Below, piece after piece: positions 17,135-27,113 of a stretch of DNA of 64,000 nt (its first letter is position 1; each line of letters opens with the position of its first letter). The notes under the pieces were generated by a model. That model worked only from the letters and a program-made list of their open reading frames with translations, ran no database searches and had not been told where the DNA came from. The stretch is from positions 124,001-188,000 of the forward strand of contig NZ_BBJH01000003.1 in NCBI RefSeq assembly GCF_000739775.1, read 5' to 3'. This stretch comes from Paraburkholderia heleia NBRC 101817 (GTDB lineage Bacteria > Pseudomonadota > Gammaproteobacteria > Burkholderiales > Burkholderiaceae). The translations under genes and the position numbers were made by a program.

Positions 17135-17833
17135 CTAGTGATGGACGCTGCCGCATGCGAGCGGCAGCGGCGAGGCCGCCGCCGGCGTCGTATCGGCGGG
17201 CGCGGGTTGCGACGAGAGCCAGGCCGCGATCGCGGTGATGTCGCGGTCGGCGAGACGGGTGGCGATGTCGTGCATGCAGTCGGGCGCAGCGGCTCGGCGC
17301 GTACCGTAACGGAACGCGCCGAGCTGTGCGCTGAGGTAGTTCGCATGCAGGCCCACGAGGCCTGGAATGGCCGGCTGCATGCCCGTGAGCGCGGCGCCGT
17401 GGCAGAGCGCGCAGGCGGGCACGTTGCGCTTGCTGTCGCCGTTCATGACGAGCGTCTTGCCGAGCGCGAGCGTGGCCGCGTCGACCGTGGGCCTGGCGGG
17501 CGGCGGATAGGGCGGGTGCTGCTGCGAGAAGAATTCGGCGATCTGCTTGAGGTAGGCGTCGGGCAGATACGCCAGCAGATAGTTCATGGGCGGGTAGCTG
17601 CGGCCGCCGTCGCGGAAGGCGACGAGCTGGTTGAACAGATACCCCGCCGGCTTGCCCGCGAGACGCGGGAAGTAGTCGTTGTCGGTGCCTTCGCCGTGTG
17701 CGCCGTGACAGGCCGCGCAACCCATCACGCGGGCCTGCATCGTGTCAGGCGCGGGCTCGGCGGGCGGCGCCGCGAAAAGCGGCGCCCATGGCAGCGCGAG
17801 CGCAAGGATGAGCAGGACGATGCGGGTTCTCAA
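17135..17833 (-). CDS. Di-heme cytochrome c (c4-like)
   Basis: A 232-residue periplasmic protein with a signal peptide (IVLLILALALPWAPLFAA) and two class I cytochrome domains, CAACH near residue 40 and CALCH near residue 142. The segment YFPRLAGKPAGYLFNQLVAFRDGGRSYPPMN is typical of cytochrome c4. An extra Cys lies in the second domain (PDCMHD). It is the first gene of a six-gene operon for the class B oxidase and is a natural electron donor to it. Confidence 0.9.
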   Translation of the reverse strand: MRTRIVLLILALALPWAPLFAAPPAEPAPDTMQARVMGCAACHGAHGEGTDNDYFPRLAGKPAGYLFNQLVAFRDGGRSYPPMNYLLAYLPDAYLKQIAEFFSQQHPPYPPPARPTVDAATLALGKTLVMNGDSKRNVPACALCHGAALTGMQPAIPGLVGLHANYLSAQLGAFRYGTRRAAAPDCMHDIATRLADRDITAIAAWLSSQPAPADTTPAAASPLPLACGSVHH

Positions 17834-18274
17834 TGATTCCCTCGTTGCGGATGGCAGCTACACAAACGCGTTGCGATTCGATATCAGTTGAGGCGTCGTC
17901 CGTGGGGGGATTCTCATTATCTAAAACGGCCGGGCGCGCACCTTTTCGAGGAGATTATCGGAGAACGCCGACTTGTGCAGCCAGGTTGTACAAATAATTT
18001 TGCCCGGATCGCGATTGCGCGATATGTTTGCTAACACAACGACATGCACTTCTCGCCGCCGTTCGAAGCAGCGCGAGTTGCATCGGAATGCGAAATAAAT
18101 TACGGATCGTTCACGGCGCGATTCCGTGTGGTCCCGGAGCCTGAGCCGGTGGCGTCCACCATGCGGTCGTCGGATCTCCTCAATCTCATGCGTGCGCGCT
18201 TTTCCGGAGGTTGTCCGACAACGTATAATGGAACGATAAGACTGACGCACGCATATCGAGCCGAGGAGATCCAC
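17834..18274. other. Divergent control region between oxidase operon and FadR-type regulator
   Basis: 441 bp. The right part holds a TATAAT -10 element at 18224-18229 and the palindrome TTGTCCGACAA at 18211-18221 for the regulator gene. A minus-strand -10-like GATAAT lies near 17,921 for the oxidase operon. The regulator frame stays open upstream to 18044 but has no ribosome site there. I find no clear FNR box. Confidence 0.5.
18211..18221. promoter_or_regulatory. FadR-type operator in the regulator promoter
   Basis: TTGTCCGACAA is a perfect palindrome around one central base, lying just 5' of a TATAAT box, where a bound repressor would block RNA polymerase. Matching sequences occur at 20732-20742 and 20891-20901 in front of the other glucarate genes. 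Confidence 0.65.
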
Positions 18275-19015
18275 ATGGCGGAGTCGCTTGCCACGCCCAT
18301 CGCCGCGCGTAGCCGCAATCTCGCCGGGCAGGTCGTCAACTTCATCAGCGGCCAGATCGCCACGCGCGCACTCAAGCCCGGCGACAAGCTGCCCACCGAA
18401 AGCAGTCTCATGACGCAACTGGGCGTGAGCCGCACGGTGGTGCGCGAGGCCATCTCGCGTCTGCAAGCCATGTCGGTCATCGAAACGCGTCACGGCATTG
18501 GCAGCTTCGTGCTGGAGCCGCGCCGCGAGCCGCTCGATCTCGACGTCGTCCCGGCCGGCACGCTGGACGATGTGCTGGCCGTGCTCGAGCTGTGCATCAG
18601 TCTCGAAACGGAGGCTGCGGGCCTTGCCGCCCAGCGTGCGGGCGAGCGCGACCTGGCGGGCATGCGCGCCGCGCTCGACACACTCGACGTCGTCATTCGC
18701 ACGGGCGGCGACAGCTCGGGCGCCGACCTCGACTTCCACATCTCGGTGGCGCGCGCCACGGGCAACCGCTATTTCGTCGACATCCTCACGCAGATGGGCG
18801 CGGCGTTGATCCCGCGCCGTCGCGTCGACTCGGCTGGCATCGCGCATCGCGATCCGCAGGCTTACGCCGAGCTGGTGAACCGCGAGCACGAGAGCATTTT
18901 CGACGCCATCGCCCGTCACGATCCCGAAGGCGCACGCGCTGCAATGCGCATGCATCTGTCGAGCAGCCGCGAGCGGCTGCGCCGCGCGGCGGCGGAGTCG
19001 GGGGAAAAGGCGTAA
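18275..19015 (+). CDS. GntR/FadR-family regulator of the glucarate genes
   Basis: A 246-residue repressor. Residues about 14-80 are a GntR winged helix (LKPGDKLPTESSLMTQLGVSRTVVREAISRLQ); the rest is an all-helical FCD effector domain with the metal-site style DLDFHISVARATGN and the last His-containing helix MRMHLSSSRERL. The ATG at 18275 follows GAGGAG; the longer open frame has no ribosome site. Sites of one pattern lie in its own promoter and in both promoters of the neighbouring sugar-acid genes, so it probably senses a sugar acid and represses all three. GguR-type regulators fill this role in related bacteria. Confidence 0.88.
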   Translation: MAESLATPIAARSRNLAGQVVNFISGQIATRALKPGDKLPTESSLMTQLGVSRTVVREAISRLQAMSVIETRHGIGSFVLEPRREPLDLDVVPAGTLDDVLAVLELCISLETEAAGLAAQRAGERDLAGMRAALDTLDVVIRTGGDSSGADLDFHISVARATGNRYFVDILTQMGAALIPRRRVDSAGIAHRDPQAYAELVNREHESIFDAIARHDPEGARAAMRMHLSSSRERLRRAAAESGEKA

Positions 19016-19042
19016 GGCGTCCCGGCGCGTAGCGTGGATGGG

Positions 19043-19080
19043 AAAACAGCGGCTGCAGGTTGAACGGCAGCCGCTGTTTT
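19043..19080. terminator. Bidirectional terminator between regulator and aldehyde dehydrogenase genes
   Basis: Arms AAAACAGCGGCTGC and GCAGCCGCTGTTTT (14 bp, perfect) with a 10-base loop sit between two convergent genes. T runs follow the stem on both strands. Confidence 0.85.
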
Positions 19081-19115
19081 CATTGGCGATGCGTGAAATG
19101 CGCAGATGCCGCCAC

Positions 19116-20699
19116 TCAGCCGCGCATCAGCTCGCCGTTCCTGCGCCGCCAGAGGCCGAGCGGATTGGCGTCCGCCAGCGCCTGCGGCAGCAGCTCGGCC
19201 GGGAAGTCCTGATAACACACCGGCCGCAGGAAACGCTCCATCGCGCTCGTGCCCACCGAGGTCGCGCGGCTATCGGACGTGGCCGGGAACGGGCCGCCGT
19301 GCACCATGGCGTGCGTGACTTCCACGCCGGTCGGAAAGCCGTTCACGAGCAGGCGGCCGGCCTTGCGTTCGAGTATCGGCACGAGGCGCATCGCGGCGGG
19401 CAGGTCGGTGCGCTCCATCTGGATCGTCGCGGTGAGCTGGCCTGCGAAGTGCTCGGCCACGGCGAGCAGTTCGGCTTCGTCCTTGCAGCGCACGAGCGTC
19501 GAGGCCGGGCCGAACACTTCGTCTTCGAGGGCGGGCTGCGCGAGGAAGGTTTGCGCGTCGGTCACGAAGAGGGCGGCGAACGCCTGGTTCGGGCCGCTCG
19601 CGGGCTGGCCCTGCGCGAGCGCGCTGACGCCCCGGGTTTCGGCCAGACGCCGCGCGCCTTCTTCATAGGCCGCATGGATACCCGTCGTGAGCATGGTCTG
19701 CGCGGGCTTGACGCCCAGCGCCTGCGCCGCGGCCTGCGCGAACTGGTCGAGCGCCGGACCCTCGATGCCGATCGCCAGACCCGGGTTCGTGCAGAACTGA
19801 CCCGCGCCGAGCACGAGCGAATCGACGAAGCCCTGCGCGATGGCCGCGCCGCGCGCCGCGAGCGCCTCGGGCAGCAGGAACACGGGATTGATGCTGCTCA
19901 TTTCCGCGTAGACGGGAATGGGCTCGGGCCGGCTCGCGGCAATGCGCACGAGCGCCATGCCGCCCGCGCGCGAGCCGGTAAAGCCCACGGCCTTGATGGC
20001 CGGATGCGCCACGAGCGCTTCGCCCACGGTGCGCCCCGCGCCGACGATGAGCGAGAACACGCCCTCGGGCAGCCCCATCTCCTGCACGGCCTGCTGGATC
20101 ACGCGGCCCACCATCTCCGAGGTGCCGAGGTGCGCGCCGTGCGCCTTGACGATGACCGGGCAGCCCGCCGCCAGCGCCGCGGCCGTGTCGCCGCCCGCCA
20201 CCGAGAACGCGAGCGGGAAGTTGCTCGCGCCGAACACGGCCACCGGACCGAGCGCGATTTTCTGCAGACGCAGATCGGCGCGCGGCAGCGGCTTGCGCTC
20301 GGGCAGGGCGGCGTCGAGCGTGGGCGTGAGCCACAGTCCCTGACGCACTTCTTGCGCGAACAGCTTGAGCTGACCGACGGTGCGGCCGCGCTCGCCTTCG
20401 AGGCGCGCCTTGGGCAGGCCGGTTTCCGCGTGGGCGCGTTCGGTGAGCGCGTCGCCGAGCGCGGCGATGCCGTCGGCGATGCGTTCGAGGAACGCCGCAC
20501 GCACGGCGAGCGGCAGTGTGCGGTATGCGTCGAACGCCGCGGCGGCGAGCCGGCAGGCGGCGTCGACGTCGGCGGCCGTGCCGCTGCCGAAGGCCGGTGC
20601 GGGGATGGCTTCGCCCGTGGCGGGGTTGAAAGCCGCGAGCGGCTTTTCCGGGCCGCGTACCGCGCGGCCTCCAATGAGCATGTCGCCAGTGATTTGCAT
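19116..20699 (-). CDS. 2,5-dioxovalerate (alpha-ketoglutarate semialdehyde) dehydrogenase
   Basis: A 527-residue NAD(P)-dependent aldehyde dehydrogenase that would oxidise 2,5-dioxopentanoate to 2-oxoglutarate, the last step of glucarate breakdown. Landmarks: substrate/cofactor segment [25 protein letters not shown], catalytic Glu in YAEMSSINP and catalytic Cys in [10 protein letters not shown]. The [11 protein letters not shown] sequence and the length are those of the longer KGSADH class found with glucarate/galactarate genes. GGAG lies 7 nt before the ATG at 20699. It is divergent from the transporter operon and shares its regulatory region. Confidence 0.9.
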   Translation of the reverse strand: MQITGDMLIGGRAVRGPEKPLAAFNPATGEAIPAPAFGSGTAADVDAACRLAAAAFDAYRTLPLAVRAAFLERIADGIAALGDALTERAHAETGLPKARLEGERGRTVGQLKLFAQEVRQGLWLTPTLDAALPERKPLPRADLRLQKIALGPVAVFGASNFPLAFSVAGGDTAAALAAGCPVIVKAHGAHLGTSEMVGRVIQQAVQEMGLPEGVFSLIVGAGRTVGEALVAHPAIKAVGFTGSRAGGMALVRIAASRPEPIPVYAEMSSINPVFLLPEALAARGAAIAQGFVDSLVLGAGQFCTNPGLAIGIEGPALDQFAQAAAQALGVKPAQTMLTTGIHAAYEEGARRLAETRGVSALAQGQPASGPNQAFAALFVTDAQTFLAQPALEDEVFGPASTLVRCKDEAELLAVAEHFAGQLTATIQMERTDLPAAMRLVPILERKAGRLLVNGFPTGVEVTHAMVHGGPFPATSDSRATSVGTSAMERFLRPVCYQDFPAELLPQALADANPLGLWRRRNGELMRG

Positions 20700-20731
20700 A
20701 GTGTCTCCGAGCATCGTTGCAGTGAGTTAAG

Positions 20732-20742
20732 TCATCGTACAA
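20732..20742. promoter_or_regulatory. FadR-type operator before the semialdehyde dehydrogenase
   Basis: On the minus strand this reads TTGTACGATGA, matching the TTGTNYGAYRA pattern of the site in the regulator promoter. It lies between a -10-like TACTAT (20,745-20,750, minus strand) and the ATG at 20699, a position suited to repression. Confidence 0.5.
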
Positions 20743-20890
20743 CTATAGTACGCCAGTTCGTCGCCGCGGCACATCCGTGGCAGGCGTTCAGAGCGGTCTG
20801 TGAGCGCAGAATCTGGCTAAATGGCCGCGATTTCCGTTCCGGAGCAGGGTAAACGCGACGTTGGCTCCCTCGGCGGCCAAGCCTAGAATG

Positions 20891-20901
20891 TCATCAGACA
20901 A
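20891..20901. promoter_or_regulatory. FadR-type operator before the glucarate transporter operon
   Basis: On the minus strand this reads TTGTCTGATGA, the third copy of the TTGTNYGAYRA pattern in the module, 56 bp before the transporter ATG. Confidence 0.5.
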
Positions 20902-20956
20902 CGTACCACGACATATGCAGTCCGCGCACCGCCGGCGCCCAAAGGAGACAACCTCG

Positions 20957-22288
20957 ATGTCCGCCCCCGTCAGCCATTATGAGGACCTGCTGGAGTCCGC
21001 CAGCGCCAAGGTCCTGCGGCACGTGCTGCCGCTCTTCCTCATCATGTTCATCGCGAACTATATCGACCGTGTGAACGTCGGCTTCGCCGGTGCACACATG
21101 AAAGCCGATATCGGTCTTTCGGCGGCGGCGTACGGGTTCGGCGCGGGGCTGTTCTTCGTGGGCTATGCGATCTTCGAGGTGCCGTCCAACATCCTCATGC
21201 AGAAGTATGGCGCACGCGCGTGGCTCACGCGCATCATGGGCACGTGGGGCGTCGTGGCCGCGGCCATGGCGTTCGTGCACAACGATACCTCGTTCTACAT
21301 GCTGCGTTTTCTGCTAGGCGTGGCCGAAGCAGGCTTCTTTCCCGGCGTCATCTATTACTTCGCGCAGTGGCTGCCGCAGAAAGAACGCGGCAAGGCGGCG
21401 GCCGTGTTTCTCGCGGGCTCAGCGTTCGCCTCGGTGCTCTCGGGTCCGGTCACGGGCGCGCTGCTGTCCGTGCGCGGCCTCGGTCTCGCGGGCTGGCAGT
21501 GGATGTTCCTGATAGAAGGCGGCTTCTCGATCGTGCTGTGCGGCGTGAGCTGGGTGTTCCTGAAGTCGCGCATCCGCGACGCGCACTGGCTCACGAGCGA
21601 CGAACAGGGCGCGCTCGAAACGTACCTGGCGCGCGAGCAGGCCGGGCGCGAAGCCGCCACGGGCGCGCACGTGCCGGTGCTGCGTCTCTTGAAGGAACCG
21701 CAGATCGCGCTGTTCTGCTTCCTGTACTTCGCCATCCAGCTCACGATCTATGCGGCCACGTTCTGGCTGCCCACGATCATCCGCAAGATGGGCGGCCTGA
21801 CCGACTTCCAGGTGGGCCTCTACAACGCCATTCCGTGGCTGATCGCCATCGTCGCGATGTACGGCTTCGCGCTGCTTTCGGCGAAGTACCGCTTCCAGCA
21901 GGCGTGGCTCGCCATCGCGCTCGTGATCGCGGCCTGCGGCCTGTTTGCTTCCACGTCGTCGGACCCGGTGTTCTCGTTCGTGGCGATCTGCTTTTCGGCC
22001 ATCGGCTTCAAGGCGGCTTCGTCGCTGTTCTGGCCGATACCGCAAGGCTATCTCGACACCCGCGTGGCCGCCGGCGTGATCGCGCTCGTCAATTCGCTCG
22101 GCAATCTGGGCGGATTCTTCGCGCCTGCCACCTTCGGCTATCTTCAACAGCATACGGGCTCGATTGCGGGCGGTCTCTACGGACTTGGCGTGACCTCGCT
22201 GATTGCCGCCGCCGCCGCGTTTCTCGCCCGCAGCAAGCCGTCGCGCCGCGCCTTCGCCGACGATCCGGTCCGCAGCGGTGCGCACTGA
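20957..22288 (+). CDS. MFS transporter, anion:cation symporter (glucarate/galactarate type)
   Basis: A 443-residue membrane protein with about 12 hydrophobic segments. The N-terminal signature [19 protein letters not shown] and [20 protein letters not shown] are those of the ACS family (GudP, GarP, phthalate and tartrate carriers). AGGAG lies about 10 nt before the ATG at 20957. It opens an operon with a lactonase, GudD and KdgD, so D-glucarate or galactarate import is the natural role. GudP-type relatives include tartrate carriers, hence no symbol. Confidence 0.88.
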   Translation: MSAPVSHYEDLLESASAKVLRHVLPLFLIMFIANYIDRVNVGFAGAHMKADIGLSAAAYGFGAGLFFVGYAIFEVPSNILMQKYGARAWLTRIMGTWGVVAAAMAFVHNDTSFYMLRFLLGVAEAGFFPGVIYYFAQWLPQKERGKAAAVFLAGSAFASVLSGPVTGALLSVRGLGLAGWQWMFLIEGGFSIVLCGVSWVFLKSRIRDAHWLTSDEQGALETYLAREQAGREAATGAHVPVLRLLKEPQIALFCFLYFAIQLTIYAATFWLPTIIRKMGGLTDFQVGLYNAIPWLIAIVAMYGFALLSAKYRFQQAWLAIALVIAACGLFASTSSDPVFSFVAICFSAIGFKAASSLFWPIPQGYLDTRVAAGVIALVNSLGNLGGFFAPATFGYLQQHTGSIAGGLYGLGVTSLIAAAAAFLARSKPSRRAFADDPVRSGAH

Positions 22289-22327
22289 GCCCGAGCGCAG
22301 CCCTCAATCGAGAAGGAGACCCGCACC

Positions 22328-23416
22328 ATGAGCCAGCCGAACCCCGAACGCTTCTTCGTCTACGTCGCGAATTCAAAAGACGGCGACATTGGCGTGTTTC
22401 ATCTCGATGCGCGCAGTGGCGCGCTCACGCCGCAAGCACGCGTGGCTGCGCAGGACAACGTGATGCCGATGGCGCTCTCGCCCGATCGCCGCCGCCTTTA
22501 CGCCGCCACGCGCGGCGCGGACAAGCGCATCAACGACTACGCCATCGACGCGCCAGGCGGCCGTCTCGCGCCGCGCGTGCAGACGCCGATCGAATCGAGC
22601 CTCGCGTATCTGTGTGCCGAGCCGCAGGGGCGTTTCCTGCTGGGCGCCTCGTACGGCGAGCATCGCGTGAGCCTGTATGGCGCGAAGGATCTCGAGGACG
22701 GGCGTGGCGCGCCACTGCAGGTGATCGGCGGCATCGAGCACGCGCACGCGGTGATCGTTTCCGCCGACGGGCGCTTCGCCTATGCGTCGTCGCTCGACAG
22801 CGACCGCGTGTTCGCTTTCGCGCTGGAAGACGCGGGGCGCCTCGTCGAGATCGGCACGGTCGATCTCGGCGCGGGCTTCGGTCCCCGGCATCTGCGCTTT
22901 TCGCCCAACGGCGACGTGCTGTACGTGCTGAGCGAATTCCGCGCGACGGTGGCGGCTTGCGCGCGCGACGCCGCCACGGGCATGCTCGCGGCGCGGCACG
23001 TCTCGCCGCGCGCTCCGGTGCTCGCGCATCTGAACGACGGCTTTGCGCGCCCGAGCCCCACGGACCCCGTGCAGCCCGACCCGGCGGTGCTCGCGAAGCT
23101 CGTCTGGGCCGCCGATCTCCACGTGTCGCCCGATGGGCGCTTCGTCTACGTGTCCGAGCGCACGACGAGCCAGATTCTCACGCTGCGTGTCTCTCAGGAT
23201 GGCGCGCTCGAATACGTGGGCGCGAGCGCGACGGAAACACAGCCGCGCGGTTTTCGCATCGACCCGACGGGCCGTTTTCTCGTGGCGTGCGGGGAAAAAT
23301 CGCAGCACGTCTCGGTCTACGCGATCGACGCGGCGAGCGGCGCGCTCACACCCCTCTCGCGCGGCGAGGGCGGCAACGGCGCGAACTGGGTGGAGATCGT
23401 CGCCGCCGACGCCTGA
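22328..23416 (+). CDS. Lactonase family beta-propeller protein (6-phosphogluconolactonase YbhE type)
   Basis: A 362-residue seven-bladed propeller of the Lactonase family. Blade repeats are visible: [87 protein letters not shown] lies 8 nt before the ATG. In this operon it most likely opens a glucarolactone or a similar sugar-acid lactone so the acid can enter the GudD step; the exact lactone is inferred from context. Confidence 0.87.
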   Translation: MSQPNPERFFVYVANSKDGDIGVFHLDARSGALTPQARVAAQDNVMPMALSPDRRRLYAATRGADKRINDYAIDAPGGRLAPRVQTPIESSLAYLCAEPQGRFLLGASYGEHRVSLYGAKDLEDGRGAPLQVIGGIEHAHAVIVSADGRFAYASSLDSDRVFAFALEDAGRLVEIGTVDLGAGFGPRHLRFSPNGDVLYVLSEFRATVAACARDAATGMLAARHVSPRAPVLAHLNDGFARPSPTDPVQPDPAVLAKLVWAADLHVSPDGRFVYVSERTTSQILTLRVSQDGALEYVGASATETQPRGFRIDPTGRFLVACGEKSQHVSVYAIDAASGALTPLSRGEGGNGANWVEIVAADA

Positions 23417-23481
23417 CCGGTTCGACCCAACATTTCGATTGTCAGGGCGCAGCGCGCCGCACTTTTACAGGTACTCTGTTC

Positions 23482-24831
23482 ATGTCTACACAAACCGTTC
23501 AACCGAACGCCACGCCCGTCGTGATCGAGTTGCGCGTCGTGCCCGTGGCGGGCCGCGACAGCATGCTGCTGAACCTCTCCGGCGCGCACGGTCCGTTCTT
23601 CACGCGCAACGTCGTGCTGCTGCGCGACAGCGCGGGCCACACCGGCATCGGCGAAGTGCCGGGCGGCGAGGCGATCCGCAAGACGCTCGAAGACGCGCGT
23701 GCGTTCGTGGTCGGCCAGTCCATCGGCAACATGCAGTCGGTGCTCAACGCCGTGCGCAGGCAGTTTGCCGATCGCGACTCGGGCGGCCGCGGCCTGCAGA
23801 CCTTCGACCTGCGCACCACGATTCACGCGGTCACGGCGCTCGAAGCCGCGCTGCTCGACCTGCTCGGCCAGCATTTGAACGTGCCTGTTGCCGCGCTGCT
23901 CGGCGAAGGCCAGCAGCGCAGCGAAGTGGCGATGCTCGGCTACCTGTTCTTCATCGGCGATCGCAACAAGACCGATCTCGCCTACGCGAGCGGCGCCGCT
24001 GGCCGCGACGACTGGGAGCGCCTGCGCACCGAAGAGGCGATGACGCCGGAAGCGGTCGTGCGCCTCGCCGAAGCCGCGCAGGCGCGCTACGGCTTCAACG
24101 ACTTCAAGCTCAAGGGCGGCGTGCTGGCGGGCGACGCGGAAATGGAAGCGGTCACGGCGCTGGCCGAGCGCTTTCCCGAAGCCCGCGTGACGCTCGACCC
24201 GAACGGCGCGTGGTCGCTCGAGCAAGCCGTCCGCCTGTGCCGCGACAAGCACGATGTGCTCGCTTACGCGGAAGACCCGTGCGGCGCGGAGAACGGCTAT
24301 TCGGGCCGCGAAGTGATGGCGGAATTCCGCCGCGCCACCGGCCTGCCGACGGCCACGAACATGATCGCGACCGACTGGCGCCAGATGGGCCACGCCATTC
24401 AGCTGCAATCGGTGGACATTCCGCTCGCCGACCCGCACTTCTGGACCATGCAGGGCTCGGTGCGCGTGGCGCAGATGTGTCACGACTGGGGCCTCACGTG
24501 GGGCTCGCACTCGAACAACCACTTCGACATTTCGCTCGCCATGTTCACGCATGCGGCCGCCGCAGCGCCCGGCAAGATCACGGCGATCGACACGCACTGG
24601 ATCTGGCAGGACGGCCAGCGCCTCACGCGGGAACCGCTGCAGATCGTGGGCGGCAAGGTGCGGGTGCCCCAAAAGCCGGGCCTCGGCATCGAGATCGACA
24701 TGGACGAGCTGGAAAAGGCCCATGCGCTCTACAAGGAGCACGGCCTCGGCGCGCGCGACGACGCAATCGCCATGCAATACCTCATTCCCGGCTGGAAATT
24801 CGACAACAAGCGTCCGTGCCTCGTGCGCTGA
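23482..24831 (+). CDS. gudD: Glucarate dehydratase
   Basis: A 449-residue enolase-superfamily enzyme that dehydrates D-glucarate to 5-dehydro-4-deoxyglucarate. The catalytic pattern is intact: Lys209-x-Lys211 in FKLKGG, metal ligands in [18 protein letters not shown] and the following NMIATDW, and the general base His343 in SHSNNHFD. Length and positions match the well-known enzyme (Lys207 and His339 in E. coli). The ribosome site is weak (AGG), but the start coincides with the family N-terminus. It lies between the lactonase and KdgD genes in the operon. Confidence 0.93.
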   Translation: MSTQTVQPNATPVVIELRVVPVAGRDSMLLNLSGAHGPFFTRNVVLLRDSAGHTGIGEVPGGEAIRKTLEDARAFVVGQSIGNMQSVLNAVRRQFADRDSGGRGLQTFDLRTTIHAVTALEAALLDLLGQHLNVPVAALLGEGQQRSEVAMLGYLFFIGDRNKTDLAYASGAAGRDDWERLRTEEAMTPEAVVRLAEAAQARYGFNDFKLKGGVLAGDAEMEAVTALAERFPEARVTLDPNGAWSLEQAVRLCRDKHDVLAYAEDPCGAENGYSGREVMAEFRRATGLPTATNMIATDWRQMGHAIQLQSVDIPLADPHFWTMQGSVRVAQMCHDWGLTWGSHSNNHFDISLAMFTHAAAAAPGKITAIDTHWIWQDGQRLTREPLQIVGGKVRVPQKPGLGIEIDMDELEKAHALYKEHGLGARDDAIAMQYLIPGWKFDNKRPCLVR

Positions 24832-24882
24832 ACGCCGTCTTCGACTGAACGCTTTTACTGACTTCGCAACAGGATCGACACC

Positions 24883-25800
24883 ATGACCACGCCGCAAGAA
24901 CTCAAGCAAATCGTCTCCGAAGGCCTGCTTTCGTTCCCCGTGACCGACTTCGACGCGCAAGGCAACTTCCGCGCGAGCACCTACGCCGGGCGCCTCGAAT
25001 GGCTGGCCCCGTACGGCGCGAGCGCGCTGTTCGCAGCGGGCGGCACGGGCGAATTCTTCTCGCTCACGAAGAGCGAATACTCGCAGGTCGTCAAGACGGC
25101 CACCGAAACCTGCAAGGGCAAGGTGCCGATTCTCGCGGGCGCGGGCGGCGCGACGCGCGTGGCCATCGAGTACGCGCAGGAAGCGCAGCGCAACGGCGCG
25201 CAAGGCATTCTGCTGATGCCGCACTACCTCACGGAGGCGTCGCAGGAAGGCATTGCCGCGCACGTGGAGCAGGTCTGCAAGGCCGTGCCGAAGATGGGCG
25301 TGATCGTCTACAACCGCGCCAATTCGAAGCTCAACGCCGACATGCTCGAGCCACTCGCGAACCGCTGCGAGAACCTCATCGGCTTCAAGGACGGCGTGGG
25401 CGATATCGAGGCGATGGTGACGATCCGCCGCCGTCTGGGCGAGCGCTTCGCGTACCTGGGCGGCCTGCCCACGGCCGAAGTCTACGCGGCGGCATACAAG
25501 GCGTTGGGCGTGCCCGTGTATTCGTCGGCGGTGTTCAACTTCATTCCGAAAACCGCCATGCAGTTCTACCGTGCGATCGCCTCGGACGACCACGCGACGG
25601 TGGGCAGGCTGATCGACGAATTCTTCCTGCCATACCTCGCCATTCGCAACCGTCGCGCCGGCTACGCGGTCAGCATCGTGAAGGCGGGCGCGAAGCTCGT
25701 GGGCCGCGACGCTGGCCCGGTGCGCGCGCCGCTTACCGACCTCACGCAAGAGGAAGTGGCGCAGCTCGACGCGCTCATCAAGAAGCTCGGCGCGCAGTGA
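24883..25800 (+). CDS. kdgD: 5-dehydro-4-deoxyglucarate dehydratase
   Basis: A 305-residue TIM-barrel enzyme of the DHDPS/NAL family that decarboxylates and dehydrates 5-dehydro-4-deoxyglucarate to 2,5-dioxopentanoate. Seen: substrate loop [16 protein letters not shown], the proton-relay Tyr in [11 protein letters not shown] and the Schiff-base Lys in [12 protein letters not shown]. With GudD before it and the semialdehyde dehydrogenase on the other side of the module, the full route from glucarate to 2-oxoglutarate is present within 7.5 kb. Confidence 0.93.
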   Translation: MTTPQELKQIVSEGLLSFPVTDFDAQGNFRASTYAGRLEWLAPYGASALFAAGGTGEFFSLTKSEYSQVVKTATETCKGKVPILAGAGGATRVAIEYAQEAQRNGAQGILLMPHYLTEASQEGIAAHVEQVCKAVPKMGVIVYNRANSKLNADMLEPLANRCENLIGFKDGVGDIEAMVTIRRRLGERFAYLGGLPTAEVYAAAYKALGVPVYSSAVFNFIPKTAMQFYRAIASDDHATVGRLIDEFFLPYLAIRNRRAGYAVSIVKAGAKLVGRDAGPVRAPLTDLTQEEVAQLDALIKKLGAQ

Positions 25801-25900
25801 CGCTTGCGGAGTTTGCGCCATGCTCGTGCCAGCCGGCGCGGCATGGCTTGCGAGAGGGCCGTCGCGGCCCGGTTTGCCTGTGAAGGGCGCGGGCGGTCGA

Positions 25901-26152
25901 TCAGTTGTTGTCGCCGAACAGGTCCAGATTGGCGCGCTCGCGCTTTTTCCCTTCGTTGCCTTCGGCCTTGCGGGCGCGGCGCGCGGTCTTTTCGCGGCGC
26001 GGCTTGCCGAACACCTCGTCGGGCGTGAAGCCGAATTCGGCGATCGCCGCGCGCACGTTGGCCAGTGCCTCGTGCGCCGCTTCGGCGCGCGCCGCTTCGA
26101 TGCGCTCGTCGAGTTCGCGCTTCTGGGCGAGCAATTCGCGGTAGGTAGCCAT
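25901..26152 (-). CDS. H-NS family N-terminal-only protein
   Basis: An 83-residue protein. The first half (MATYRELLAQKRELDERIEA to FGFTPDEVFGKPRR) is the coiled-coil dimerisation part of Burkholderia-type H-NS proteins. The usual C-terminal DNA-binding domain with its G-R-x-P-x-W core is absent; instead there is a lysine/arginine-rich tail (REKTARRARKAEGNEGKKRE) ending NLDLFGDNN. No hidden H-NS C-terminus is found downstream in any frame, so it is a short form rather than a fresh frameshift. It could modulate full-length H-NS proteins by hetero-oligomer formation. Confidence 0.78.
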   Translation of the reverse strand: MATYRELLAQKRELDERIEAARAEAAHEALANVRAAIAEFGFTPDEVFGKPRREKTARRARKAEGNEGKKRERANLDLFGDNN

Positions 26153-26236
26153 CGATGATTCTTGTCGAGTGAAAAAGAGCCGCTGATTTTACGCGTTGTG
26201 CGGGCTTCGCGTGGGCTTTACCCCGCACAAGCGGCA

Positions 26237-26941
26237 TCAAAGATACGCGGCGAGCAGCGCCACCACGACGCACGACAGCCCCATCAGCAGGGCCGCGAGC
26301 CACAGCGACCCGCGCGCGGGCGCGCGCACCGAAGCGGGCAGTCGCTTTTTTCCGCTCACCATCGGGCCGACCAGATTGTGGCCTTTCACGAGCGCATAGA
26401 CGGCAATCGCACACATGTGCAGCACGACCGCCGCCGCGAGCAGATCCCAGCCCCACGCGTGCAGGCCGGCTATCGCGTTGGCGATCTTTGCGGGCACGAT
26501 TTCGCTGAGCGGGCCTTCGTCGGCGATGTCGTTGTTGTCGTAGAGACCGGTGAGCGTTTCGACCAGCAGCAGCGCGAGCAGCAGCAGAACCATCCAGCCG
26601 CCGGCCGCGTTGTGGCCCACCTGGACGTCGGGCTCGCGCCGCAGCAGATGGCGCAGATGCGCGATCGTCTTGCGCGGCGAAGCGACGAAGCGTGAAAAGC
26701 GCGCGGTCTCGCTGCCGAAGCATCCCCACAGGATGCGAAACAGCACGAGCGCGAGCAGCGTCTCGCCGAGGCGCACGTGCATCTGCATCCAGTTCATGCG
26801 CTGCGTGACGTAAGCGGCCGCCACGAGCACGACGGTCAGCCAGTGAAAGAGACGCGTGGGCAGGTCCCAGACGGGCACGCGGCGCTCGGGGCGCTCAGGA
26901 TGCCCGGGGCGGCGGCGGGTTGCGGAGGTCGTGGAGTTCAT
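26237..26941 (-). CDS. Cytochrome b561 family membrane protein
   Basis: A 234-residue integral membrane protein with four to five hydrophobic segments and the family pattern VWDLPTRLFHWLTV (first heme His), HVRLGETLLALVLFRILWG, a His in VGHNAAGGWMV and LHAWGWDLLAAAVVLHMCAIAVY with two further His. Such proteins pass electrons between the quinone pool and periplasmic c-type cytochromes. No strong ribosome site marks either the ATG at 26941 or the one at 26983, so the N-terminus is uncertain by 14 residues. Confidence 0.85.
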   Translation of the reverse strand: MNSTTSATRRRPGHPERPERRVPVWDLPTRLFHWLTVVLVAAAYVTQRMNWMQMHVRLGETLLALVLFRILWGCFGSETARFSRFVASPRKTIAHLRHLLRREPDVQVGHNAAGGWMVLLLLALLLVETLTGLYDNNDIADEGPLSEIVPAKIANAIAGLHAWGWDLLAAAVVLHMCAIAVYALVKGHNLVGPMVSGKKRLPASVRAPARGSLWLAALLMGLSCVVVALLAAYL

Positions 26942-27113
26942 GATTCGAGGCGGGCGGCCGGGCGGGGCGATCAAGGCCATCATAGGTCAGGAACGCACGC
27001 CATGTGTGGCGCAATCTGCGCAACGGCGATGCCCTGGCGCATACGTGGCGTCGCGCGGCGACTTCGGCCATACTTGCCGCTTGCCTTACATCCCTTGCAG
27101 GCCGATTGCGCAG

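Noticed and set aside
21220-23481. In-frame extension of gudD upstream into the lactonase and transporter genes
   Set aside because: The extension is out of frame with two well-supported genes. The GudD family starts at the ATG at 23482.
23317-25821. An 834-codon open frame on the minus strand
   Set aside because: It is the antisense shadow of gudD and kdgD.
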